Assembly (NCBI GenBank): GCA_963751355.1
Contig: CAVVVS010000062.1
Span: forward strand, 1-64,000
DNA: 64,000 nucleotides
Source of the DNA: CAVVVS01 sp963751355
GTDB lineage: Bacteria > Bacteroidota > Ignavibacteria > Ignavibacteriales > Ignavibacteriaceae
Reading direction: 5' to 3'
Within the stretch, counting starts at the first letter, position 1. Every line of letters begins with the position of its first letter. The translations under genes were made by a program, and so were the position numbers. Below, piece by piece: positions 11,801-20,033 of this stretch. The notes beneath the pieces are model-generated. The model worked only from the letters and a program-made list of their open reading frames with translations. It ran no database searches and was not told where the DNA came from.

Positions 11801-12685
11801 TTCAATTCTATAATAGTTCGATTAAAACCAACTATCCCAACTAATTATATTTATTCTTTAATAAATTTCAATTCTATAATAGTTCGATTAAAACGCTAGT
11901 GCAATAACGTTCTTAACATTTAAGGTGTCATTTCAATTCTATAATAGTTCGATTAAAACACTGAGGGGACTAATCAATTTCATGTAATTATGCGAATTTC
12001 AATTCTATAATAGTTCGATTAAAACAATGCTAAAATATGTCGATAAAAATTTCAAATATCATTTCAATTCTATAATAGTTCGATTAAAACGGTAACTGCA
12101 CGATTTTAACTAAGACTTTTGAAAAAATTTCAATTCTATAATAGTTCGATTAAAACGGCAGGGATAGATTAGTTCATAAGGGATATATGCTAATTTCAAT
12201 TCTATAATAGTTCGATTAAAACTAAAGACGGCACGTTTACGGCAACTGCTAAAATGTTATTTCAATTCTATAATAGTTCGATTAAAACACAAGTGAACGA
12301 TCCCTTTGCACTTGCGCCATCACCATTTCAATTCTATAATAGTTCGATTAAAACAACACTTTCACAGTATTATCTTGCATATAAGCCTATATTTCAATTC
12401 TATAATAGTTCGATTAAAACCAATTCCCAAATTTCTGGAGATAATGGAAATGCCGCATTTCAATTCTATAATAGTTCGATTAAAACTAGGTTGACAATAA
12501 ATACCCCGGTTCTAATTGTTGTAATTTCAATTCTATAATAGTTCGATTAAAACGGGTACTGGTGAATTTTGCATATCCGCCGTAAGTGTATTTCAATTCT
12601 ATAATAGTTCGATTAAAACTAACCTTAGTGTTTAATGTACCGTATGAAAATGCTAATTTCAATTCTATAATAGTTCGATTAAAAC
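8832..12685 (-). CRISPR. Type I-B CRISPR array, 59 repeats and 58 spacers
   Basis: A 30-bp repeat, which on the plus strand starts ATTTCAATTC and ends GATTAAAAC, recurs 59 times (first 8832-8861, last 12656-12685). I saw no variant copy. Spacers are 34-40 nt, mostly 36. Transcription is assigned to the minus strand. Read that way the repeat starts GTTTTAATCG and ends ATTGAAAT, matching the usual I-B 3' handle. The cas genes run on the same strand, and the leader lies between cas2 and the 12.68-kb end. New spacers should therefore be added at the right-hand end. Spacers 11697-11733 and 12223-12258 are near-identical (3 mismatches in 36) and seem to derive from two versions of one coding protospacer. 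The peptide repeats seen when the array is translated are artefacts. Confidence 0.98.
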
Positions 12686-12856
12686 AGCCGAAATTTATGC
12701 TTTTTTAGGCTGTATTTCAAGCTTTTTTGCTGCCGTGCATCGTCGACCCATAATAATGTAAAAATACGGGGGGATCGACGACATACACTAATTTCATTAA
12801 TTATCACCAATAAAATTATTGAATTTGTGTTAATTAGTGCAATTCGTGAATTGAGT
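12686..12856 (-). promoter_or_regulatory. CRISPR leader with inverted repeat
   Basis: 171 bases between cas2 and the first (newest) repeat. An inverted repeat at 12740-12781 (TCGTCGACCC ... GGGATCGACGA, arms about 10-11 bases with one bulge, loop AT-rich) stands out as GC-rich in an AT-rich leader. From memory, similar GTCGAC-containing inverted repeats occur between cas2 and arrays in other I-B and III loci, where IHF-like bending or Cas1-Cas2 docking is suspected. The first 40 bases next to the repeat are T-rich on the minus strand, as leaders often are. Confidence 0.6.
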
Positions 12857-13123
12857 TTATATAAAACTGTCGGTTTCATTCTTTTCTATGCCGATGACTT
12901 CTCTATTTGTATAATTCCGAGAATCGAATCTATAAATAATTACACTGTCTTTTTCTTTATTTATCAATTCCTTAATTTCAGATTTAATAACCTCAAAACC
13001 GCTTTCGGTTACTTCTCCTTCGAATACCGAATTTTGAATCCAAACAAGATGCTGCCGGAGAAATTTTAACAGTTTCGTTCCTCTCCGCTGTGAAATTATA
13101 TCGTAAACTAATATTATGTACAT
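12857..13123 (-). CDS. cas2: CRISPR-associated endoribonuclease Cas2
   Basis: 88 aa, the normal Cas2 length. It has the ferredoxin-like start MYIILVYDII with the conserved Asp8, then LRQHLVWIQNSVFEGEVTE, the usual strand/helix of the family. Cas2 dimers bridge two Cas1 dimers in the spacer-integration complex. It is the last gene of the operon, 47 bases after cas1, and its stop codon borders the leader. Confidence 0.95.
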   Translation of the reverse strand: MYIILVYDIISQRRGTKLLKFLRQHLVWIQNSVFEGEVTESGFEVIKSEIKELINKEKDSVIIYRFDSRNYTNREVIGIEKNETDSFI

Positions 13124-13170
13124 TGTAAAAATTGAAAAATTAATTCATTATATATCTAATTGGTTGAACC

Positions 13171-14290
13171 CTACCACCAGATTTTGAAAGGCTTATATTC
13201 TTTTTCGCCTAATATGTGTTTTATTAACTTATAGCATTCCAATCTGATTAAGTGACGATAGCTAACAGATCTTTTTAAATTCCGGTGTTTAATTGTGGTT
13301 TTCAACTTCTCATCATATTCTTTAAGGAAAATTTTTCTCCCCTCTTCGTTCAAATGGCAAAGGTTCATACCTTTAGTGAAATGTTTTTCTTGAATTTGTT
13401 TCTTATTGAGCAGCGAAAATATTAAATCTGTCGCTGAGTAAAGGCTTGAATATCTCAGCTATATCTAAACTTAATGAGAATCTTCTTTCACCGGGCTCGT
13501 GCAAAAAGCTTATCAAAGGATTGAGCTGTGTTTTGTATATTTCACTGAGCACGGTAGTATATACAAGAGCATTACCGAAAGAAATCATTGCATTGATAGG
13601 ATTAGTCGGCGGATGCTTTTGTCTTTTCTCAAATGCTATTTCATCATTGATGACCAGGTTCCATGCTTTATAATATGTCGACCGTATGTTTCCTTCAATA
13701 CCCATGAGTTCTTGAACATCAACCGTACCGGGAATACGTCCATACAGTTCTTTTATAATTTCCAGGAAGACCGACATGTCCTTATCCCGTGCATTATGAT
13801 ACTGGAGATTCTTAATAATATTATCCGCAGCACCTTGAACGAATTTTTGTGCAATGGCTACGCGTTTTTCCATATCCTTATATGCTTCTACCTGCCGGAC
13901 TAATAATTTTCCGGAAACAAACGGTTCCCTAGGATAAAACGATCCGCTGTAGTAACCGTAGTAATTAAACAGATGAAGTGTTATCTGTTTTTGCGCCAGG
14001 AAGTTCAAAAATTTTGTATTAAACCGAAGTTCGCTGAAGCAGTAGATTGATTCTATGTCTTCAACGGGAATGGGTTTTCTGGGTAGTTTTTTTGGTTCGT
14101 CCGTTTCTTCGTTGTTTTCAACACTATCATCTACAACTTCTCCTTCCGGTGAAACTGATTCGATCTCTTCAATTATTTCTCTGGGTTCTTCATTTTCCAC
14201 GGGTTCCGAAGCTTTTCCTGGTTCGAAATAAAGAGTATTTTGTTTGCGGATAAGTTTTCCGCTGCTAAAGATGTAATAGTTGCGTTTCAT
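13171..14290 (-). CDS. cas1: CRISPR-associated endonuclease/integrase Cas1, with acidic insertion and a frameshift
   Basis: The start is ATG at 14290 (MKRNYYIFSSGKL), with GGAGAG just upstream. The integrase core is complete: the metal-binding Glu in LMGIEGNIR, His in ISFLHEPG and the acidic residue in LSLDIAEIFKP. Two features are unusual. First, residues about 25-70 are an extra, very acidic loop (17 Asp/Glu between 29 and 66) in the N-terminal beta domain. Relatives pass directly from the TLYFE strand to the IPVEDIESIY strand. Second, the frame breaks after LSDR: with one T fewer at 13424-13426 it runs on as LIFSLLNKKQ and then the normal C-terminus ending KPFKIWW. The restored length is about 372 aa against roughly 330 for the family. 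Whether the slip is real or a sequencing error decides if adaptation is active. Confidence 0.9.
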
Positions 14291-14356
14291 TTTCTCTCCG
14301 GCAATGAGCACACGCTTCCATGAAAAATAAACCGCCGGTTAATTTAAAAAGTTGAC

Positions 14357-14839
14357 TTACACGTAACACAAATCGTAGTATGAACACTTTTTACAGAATG
14401 GTTTATTTATTACTTCAGGCGGTACTGTCTTTCCTATTATCATTTTAATATTAGAATTTATATCTCTAAGTTTCGCCGTATCGTTATCGGTCAATTCAAC
14501 GTTAATTTTTTGTCTCAGTTTGGGATAATTTATTTCACCCTTAACCCCGGTAATTCCTTTTTTCTCGAGCACGCTGATATAATGCTTAACCTGCCAAATA
14601 TGGGTTTCTTCCATTTTATCCGATTTTTTTATTTCATGAATAATTTTGTCTTTCTCATCGTAATAATCCAAAACAATATCATCAATCTGTATTTCATGCT
14701 TCTCGCGTTTGTAGGTTGACTCGGATATAAATTTACCCATAGCTACAACATCGGAGTTTTGCTCCATGTCTATTCTGTGTGTGAATAGCCATAGTTTACG
14801 CTTGCAGATGAAATAATAATTTATTTGGGTACCGGTCAT
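14357..14839 (-). CDS. cas4: CRISPR-associated exonuclease Cas4
   Basis: 160 aa. It has a RecB-like nuclease fold with an E-I-K catalytic strand (DKIIHEIKKSDKM) and four Cys ligands for the Fe-S cluster: Cys12 and the C-terminal trio Cys149, Cys152, Cys158 (PFCKKC...LC). In type I systems Cas4 trims prespacers and selects the PAM end with Cas1-Cas2. It begins 12 bases after the HEPN gene, so it is probably transcribed with it. Confidence 0.95.
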   Translation of the reverse strand: MTGTQINYYFICKRKLWLFTHRIDMEQNSDVVAMGKFISESTYKREKHEIQIDDIVLDYYDEKDKIIHEIKKSDKMEETHIWQVKHYISVLEKKGITGVKGEINYPKLRQKINVELTDNDTAKLRDINSNIKMIIGKTVPPEVINKPFCKKCSYYDLCYV

Positions 14840-14851
14840 AGTTTTAGCACC

Positions 14852-15262
14852 TTACTGATTGAGTATAGCATTTGCCCATTCTGAAAAGCGAGTAAAGTTT
14901 TTGGTTAACTTATCTAAATCTTGCTTCGTGTAGATATCTCCTGAATAGGAAATAGAATTTTTGTGGGAAATAATAGCTTCTAATTGATTCAATGCTTTTG
15001 TCCTTTTTTCATCACCGGGTATGAAGTCTTTAATTAGACTAATAATCTCGTAATGATTTTCGCCTATACACTTAACCCCGCCGGCTTTTATCGTCAGCGC
15101 ATCACCCAGCGCAATAGCTGCATGAATTATTAAAACACCCGCAGCATTATAATATTCAAACTCATCAGCAACTTGCGCTCCTTCTTCAAAGTTTTTAGAT
15201 ACTTGAAGAAACTTTGCAAACATAACCTTATCTACTTGTTTCCTTTTGCTCTTTTTAACCAT
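14852..15262 (-). CDS. HEPN-domain protein, putative toxin partner of the nucleotidyltransferase
   Basis: 136 aa. An all-helical HEPN-like protein of the SAV_6107-like type: YYNAAGVLIIHAAIALGDALTI in the central helices, and HKNSISYSGDIYTKQDLDKLTKNFTRFSEWA at the end. HEPN proteins paired with MNT nucleotidyltransferases form toxin-antitoxin systems in which HEPN is an RNase and MNT AMPylates and silences it. The strict R-x(4-6)-H RNase motif is not visible here, so RNase activity is not assured. Its ATG overlaps the stop of the nucleotidyltransferase gene (8-base overlap), and cas4 follows after 12 bases. The position inside a cas operon is unusual. Confidence 0.75.
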   Translation of the reverse strand: MVKKSKRKQVDKVMFAKFLQVSKNFEEGAQVADEFEYYNAAGVLIIHAAIALGDALTIKAGGVKCIGENHYEIISLIKDFIPGDEKRTKALNQLEAIISHKNSISYSGDIYTKQDLDKLTKNFTRFSEWANAILNQ

Positions 15263-15872
15263 ACAACAGTAATTTTATTGGTTTGCCGGAGACTAATATC
15301 CCGTCACTTATTATATCGTATACCGGCGCCTGTCCCTTCAAACCGCGCTTCTTAAATTCATCTAAAGTAAATATTATTGCCCCTAACGAAGCTCCATACT
15401 TCTCATCAATAACATTAAACAACTCAGTTTTTTTCTTCTCAACCGTTCGCTTTGCTGTTTTGTTTTTCACCACAAAACAAATATCTAAATCGCTATCAAT
15501 ATCCTCTTCCTTTCGCGCTACACTGCCGAATAAAAATATACCTAAAGTATATTGGGCTAATTCCTTTTTAATAAGATTTAAAACATCCGGCAGGTAATTC
15601 ATTTCTACTTTTAGCAAAGGTATAATACCTTTCGAAACCAAATAATGTTTTCTATTCAAAGTAAAAATATGATCACGACCGCCAATACTGCGCTTTACAA
15701 TACTTAGATTTTCTAAATCTGTTAAAGCCTTTAATGCAGATTTAGGCGTCATACCGCTGTTACGCGCAACCTCACGCCCGGTCATTCCGGACTTAGAAAA
15801 GACCAGCACCCGCAACACCGAAACATTCGTATAAGAAGAAAATACATGGTTTAATACTTTATGAAATATCAT
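15255..15872 (-). CDS. wHTH-MNT nucleotidyltransferase, putative antitoxin and autoregulator
   Basis: 205 aa with two domains. Residues about 18-80 are a winged helix-turn-helix (TGREVARNSGMTPKSALKAL). Residues about 100-205 are a minimal nucleotidyltransferase with the motif GS-x10-D-x-D (Gly116-Ser117, Asp128, Asp130). MntA-type enzymes AMPylate their HEPN partner. The added wHTH suggests this one also represses its own promoter. A perfect 26-bp palindrome and a third half-site lie directly upstream of the ATG (15881-15922). The pair sits between cas3 and cas4, with 115 bases of its own upstream region. Confidence 0.8.
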   Translation of the reverse strand: MIFHKVLNHVFSSYTNVSVLRVLVFSKSGMTGREVARNSGMTPKSALKALTDLENLSIVKRSIGGRDHIFTLNRKHYLVSKGIIPLLKVEMNYLPDVLNLIKKELAQYTLGIFLFGSVARKEEDIDSDLDICFVVKNKTAKRTVEKKKTELFNVIDEKYGASLGAIIFTLDEFKKRGLKGQAPVYDIISDGILVSGKPIKLLLYG

Positions 15873-15880
15873 AATTTTAC

Positions 15881-15922
15881 TGTTTACTTAAAGATACATA
15901 TGTTTACTTAAGTAAACATATG
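15881..15922. promoter_or_regulatory. Operator: perfect 26-bp palindrome plus a third half-site upstream of the wHTH-MNT gene
   Basis: 15897-15922 reads CATATGTTTACTT followed exactly by its reverse complement. A further TGTTTACTTAA half-site lies at 15881-15891, 9-19 bases from the ATG. Three TGTTTACTT half-sites in 42 bases just ahead of a gene whose product begins with a winged HTH point to autoregulation. Because cas4, cas1 and cas2 follow with only short gaps, this site may govern them as well. Confidence 0.75.
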
Positions 15923-15987
15923 AAAATGTAGAAATATTTGCAATATAGTTAGCTGGAGCATTGACCAATCCTATTGATTAGACTAAG

Positions 15988-18345
15988 CTATAATATTTGG
16001 TTACAATTTGATAAATCAATTCCTTTTTTAGTATTATAACTGTTAGATAACTTATAAATGTTAAAACATGGTTCTTTATCAGCAATGGGTTTAACGTAAC
16101 TCAACTTTATTCTAACTTGAAGTATTCTTTCTGACATTTTTCGCATCTGGTTTTCTATTTCTATCCATTTTATTTTTTTCTTTTCAAAATCGTTTAATGC
16201 TATATTTTGCAGTTGATAATACAGTAGTTCAAGTTTTTCAAAATTATTATCATTTTTATTTATCGGAATATAGTACCGTATTTCTTCACCGAATTCTCTT
16301 TCATTAATAAGCTGGAACTGACCCACAGCTTCAAAAGCAACTCTCTTTATTTCTTCAATTAAATCGATGTCTTGATGACATCCAAAAATTAAATTTTGTT
16401 GTGTGAAATGGAAATATTTTTGCTGTACCTCTAGTAACTGGGATTCCGTTATGTTCCTCTCATGCAATTCATTAATTGAAAGAGTTAACAGTTCCTTATC
16501 CATTCCCTTATAGATTAATGAAGCTCTACTTATACCGTTCCTTGTTAATTGAAATATTACTATTTGGGCTCCCTTTTTTATAAGTCCATTTCTGTTTCCC
16601 CGTCCCGCCGATTGAATAATATTTGGAATAGGAGCCATATCCCTAAATACAATAGGAAAATCGATGTCTACTCCAGCTTCAATTAGTTGCGTTGAAATAA
16701 GAATCACCTTTGTTTGTCTAATTAATAACCACTTTGAAAGTCGTATTTTTTTCTTTCGATCAATAGGGGTGAAGTGGGTATTTAATAGTACGGTTTTTAA
16801 TCTAGGAGCTAATTCATATAATTTGTGGAACAGTAATTTTGTATCTTCTATTGTGTTCAGTATTACTAATGCGGAAGAATCCTTTTCAATAATCAACGAT
16901 GCCAACTCTTCAATATTTATTTTTTCTTTAATAGTTTTTATTTGATATCTATTGAAGACATCGTGATTAAAATATTCTGATGAAACTAATTCTGGTGGGA
17001 CCGAATAATCGTTGAAGAACTTTTTTAAATCATGACGATTATTAGAAGGTAACTGAAAGTTTGGCATTGTTGCTGTTGAAATAATTGCATAAGAATTGAA
17101 TTTTTTACAAAACATATCCAGAAGTGCAACAAAAAATCCATAAAGTCTTGGCGGTAAAGCTTGTATCTCATCAATCAAAAAAATTGTGTTGGAAAAATTA
17201 GGAAGTTTTAACAGTGTTGAATTTTTATTACTCAACATTGTTTCAAATAACTTGACGAATGTGGTTATTATAAAAGGATAATCAAATAAATCATCTGCAA
17301 ATTGAGCATTAATAATCTTGTTATTTGATTCCGGATTCATATCCAATTCTTTTTGATATTGCTCAAAAAGTTTGTTCTCTGATTTTGAATCGATTCTTGC
17401 AATGCTATTTATATTATCTTTAAATATAGCATTACAAATTCCCTCCACCTGCTCTGTTATAGAAAGGAAAGGTAGTGAATATATTATTCGATGGTTGCCT
17501 TTACTTTGTAATAATTCTCCGGCTAAACTCAATAACATTACTGTTTTACCTGAACCCGTTGGTGAAGTAAGTGAAAATGTTCTTTGACCGTTACCCAATT
17601 GGTGCTTAAGATTTAATTTCGCTTCTTCGCGAATTTTAGTTCTAACTATGTTAATCTTGGAATCATTATTGAAATTGCTTATAAACTTTTCCAAGTTTTT
17701 ATTAAATGACTTGCAAAAATTTTCTAGGTCAGAATTTGAAATATAGTTGCTGGCGTCTTCTTTATCTGCTGCAATTAGAGAAGCAAATGCAAACTGTGTA
17801 TCAAGATAGAAATTTAGTGGATCTTTCTGTTCTTTGGGAATAATTCTGATATTTAGAAATTTTTCCTTATTTGGATTTTGAAAAACTATAAAGTTTTTAC
17901 TATTCTTGATGAGTTTTTCTCTTATAAAGGAAGAGAAAAGTATTGAATTAGTTTCTTGAAGAAAACTATCAAGTTTTATTTTTTCATTGGATAATATCTG
18001 CTCAAAATCCGGTAAGTTTCCGTGATGATGTGCTACTATTGCCGCTACACTTCTTATCAATAAATGATCGTTATGAAGAATTTGTTTAACATCTTCATAA
18101 TTTGCTCCACAGTAACATAAAAATACAAAGGTCGATAAATAGGAGTGGTGGGAATATCCTTTTGATTTACCGGTTCTTAACTTTTCCTGGAAATTAGGAT
18201 TCATTTTACCGATGTCATGAAAGATAGCGGATAATTCCGCTATCTTTGAATTAGTTCTTCTTTTTACTCCTGCGACAACACCATTAGTATGGTCTATCAA
18301 TTTTTTGTCACGATGGGAGAGATATTTTTCTATGTTAACCACCAA
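15988..18345 (-). CDS. cas3: CRISPR-associated helicase/nuclease Cas3 (type I-B)
   Basis: 785 aa, fused HD nuclease and SF2 helicase. The HD domain has DHTNGV near residue 18, HDIGK near 43, and SHHS and HHHGN further on. The helicase has TSPTGSGKT (about 262-270), DEIQ in place of DEAD, STAT and the QSAGRGNR motif VI. Cas3 is recruited by Cascade and degrades target DNA. Its ATG overlaps the end of cas5 by 16 bases, so translation is probably coupled. Confidence 0.96.
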   Translation of the reverse strand: MVVNIEKYLSHRDKKLIDHTNGVVAGVKRRTNSKIAELSAIFHDIGKMNPNFQEKLRTGKSKGYSHHSYLSTFVFLCYCGANYEDVKQILHNDHLLIRSVAAIVAHHHGNLPDFEQILSNEKIKLDSFLQETNSILFSSFIREKLIKNSKNFIVFQNPNKEKFLNIRIIPKEQKDPLNFYLDTQFAFASLIAADKEDASNYISNSDLENFCKSFNKNLEKFISNFNNDSKINIVRTKIREEAKLNLKHQLGNGQRTFSLTSPTGSGKTVMLLSLAGELLQSKGNHRIIYSLPFLSITEQVEGICNAIFKDNINSIARIDSKSENKLFEQYQKELDMNPESNNKIINAQFADDLFDYPFIITTFVKLFETMLSNKNSTLLKLPNFSNTIFLIDEIQALPPRLYGFFVALLDMFCKKFNSYAIISTATMPNFQLPSNNRHDLKKFFNDYSVPPELVSSEYFNHDVFNRYQIKTIKEKINIEELASLIIEKDSSALVILNTIEDTKLLFHKLYELAPRLKTVLLNTHFTPIDRKKKIRLSKWLLIRQTKVILISTQLIEAGVDIDFPIVFRDMAPIPNIIQSAGRGNRNGLIKKGAQIVIFQLTRNGISRASLIYKGMDKELLTLSINELHERNITESQLLEVQQKYFHFTQQNLIFGCHQDIDLIEEIKRVAFEAVGQFQLINEREFGEEIRYYIPINKNDNNFEKLELLYYQLQNIALNDFEKKKIKWIEIENQMRKMSERILQVRIKLSYVKPIADKEPCFNIYKLSNSYNTKKGIDLSNCNQIL

Positions 18346-19043
18346 TATTCATTTTCTTTATCAGCACACGTGAATAAATAATATTCACCTTCTACATTTA
18401 ATTCAAAACCGGCAGAAGGATAAATAACTTCTTTGTATTTTTCTGGCAAATTCCAAAAATCATCATTTTGAAAAGTTGGGATTTTATCAAGACCTATTCT
18501 AAAGTGTTTTGATGATGATATATCTACAATCCTATGTTCTTTCGAAACAAAACACTTAGTAATAAACCTGCCGTTTTGTACTTTTGAGAATTCACCTTCT
18601 GATATATATTCCAAGTTTGCTGGGCAATTATGTAATCCGAGTACCGGAGTATAACATGATTCGCAATTTTTTACGGAAGTCAAAAAGGAATTGAATTCTT
18701 TCTCAGAACGATCTTCCTTTAATGCAATAGATACTAGATATTTAGGCTGTTTTAAGAATTCCATGTTCTTAGGTGCCTTCTCAAATAAATTAACTGCTTT
18801 TCTTAAAGTAAACCCCCATGATTCCTTTTTTACCGGATTTAATAACTGAACACCATAAACAATGTCATCACTGAGTACAGGAAATAATTCACGCATCTCA
18901 TCACGATTCTTTCCTAGCACTGCACCAATAAGCCCTATAAATGCTGTCTTGGTAATAAAATCATGAGTTAGTGGATTATTATTTGTCTCCGGTTTCTTAA
19001 AGTGAGCCCAGTTGCCTTCGATTTTCAACTGGAAAGCCTTCAT
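18330..19043 (-). CDS. cas5: Cascade subunit Cas5 (Cas5h type)
   Basis: 237 aa. The N-terminus KAFQLKIEGNWAHFKKPETNNNPLTHDFITKTAFIGLIGAVLG is the RAMP strand and glycine-rich region that caps the 5' handle of crRNA. The start overlaps the cas7 stop as ATGA, and the end overlaps cas3. Confidence 0.93.
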   Translation of the reverse strand: MKAFQLKIEGNWAHFKKPETNNNPLTHDFITKTAFIGLIGAVLGKNRDEMRELFPVLSDDIVYGVQLLNPVKKESWGFTLRKAVNLFEKAPKNMEFLKQPKYLVSIALKEDRSEKEFNSFLTSVKNCESCYTPVLGLHNCPANLEYISEGEFSKVQNGRFITKCFVSKEHRIVDISSSKHFRIGLDKIPTFQNDDFWNLPEKYKEVIYPSAGFELNVEGEYYLFTCADKENEYWWLT

Positions 19044-20014
19044 TGTTTATCCTCGCCATTTGTGTTAAATTCTGGTAAAAACATTTTTACGAATTTTGGT
19101 TTGTCATTCAATAAGTCATCTATAGCTTGTATTTCTGTATAATAAAGTATTCTTTCAACTGCATCGCAATTAACTTTTTCTATTAAGCCTGTGAAGTCAA
19201 TTTCATAATCATCAGATGATCTTAATTGTTCCTCTTTTTTGTCTTTAGTCTTTAGCTTGATTAGATGGTCAATACCGTACAATTTTTTATTTTGATCAGA
19301 ATAGATTATCTGTAATAAAAGTATTGAATTTTGGTTCGATTTTGTCCTTGTATTCGCATTGTTTATACTTTCCCATAAAGCCTTAAACATAATATTGATA
19401 TCATCATCTGTAAGATTCGTATACTTAGCTGAATATGGGTTTATCCATCCATGTATTTGATTAACTGCATATGGCACAACTGTTGTTGTTCCAATTGCCC
19501 CTTGCTGATTGTCATCCTTTGACCTAAAATGTGAGGTATTTTGATGCATTCTCAGTTGGCATTCATTTAAGGATGGATTTAATAATGCGAATTGCACTGG
19601 ACCCGTTAAGTTCAAATGTGGATTTTCTAATTGCACTCCGCCAACCTTTGCTTCTTTCTTATCCAGTGTTGAAATACCACCAAACAATCTCACATCAATA
19701 CACTCTAGTAATATCTTTTTTACATCTTTAATTTTTTTCTCAAAAGTCTTTTCATATAGATGTTTTATCATCTGTTTGGAGCTGGCAACTCCTATCTCTG
19801 TTTTATCAGTAACATAGATTACATAATTATTTGCCTCAAGATAATCCCGAATAAATCGTTTTATTCTGACGTCACTGACTAATATCTTTTTTGTCTCTTC
19901 ATCATATCTTTGCTCCCCAGTAAAAGGATCGCCATTTGGAATATTATAAGTGCTCTCGTAAAGGAATAGGATTTCCGATTTAGTCTGTATTGTTGCGTTT
20001 TCATTGCTTGTCAT
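19040..20014 (-). CDS. cas7: Cascade backbone subunit Cas7 (Csh2 type)
   Basis: About 324 aa from ATG at 20014, preceded by AGAGAGGTGG. An in-frame upstream extension to 20158 is rejected: it overlaps cas8 and has no family similarity. The family start SEILFLYESTYNIPNGDPF, the DVRIKRFIRDYL helix and the RLFGG motif are present. Cas7 polymerises along the crRNA spacer. Confidence 0.95.
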   Translation of the reverse strand: MTSNENATIQTKSEILFLYESTYNIPNGDPFTGEQRYDEETKKILVSDVRIKRFIRDYLEANNYVIYVTDKTEIGVASSKQMIKHLYEKTFEKKIKDVKKILLECIDVRLFGGISTLDKKEAKVGGVQLENPHLNLTGPVQFALLNPSLNECQLRMHQNTSHFRSKDDNQQGAIGTTTVVPYAVNQIHGWINPYSAKYTNLTDDDINIMFKALWESINNANTRTKSNQNSILLLQIIYSDQNKKLYGIDHLIKLKTKDKKEEQLRSSDDYEIDFTGLIEKVNCDAVERILYYTEIQAIDDLLNDKPKFVKMFLPEFNTNGEDKQ

Positions 20015-20033
20015 TTTCCACCTCTCTTTATTT

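Noticed and set aside
9216..12538. Several apparent small proteins with repeated FQFYNSSIKT or NSIIVRLK peptides
   Set aside because: They are translations of the CRISPR repeats; the period and identity equal the array.
12679..13069. Short ORFs over the leader and opposite cas2
   Set aside because: They overlap the leader and cas2, have no family similarity and are antisense or leader shadows.
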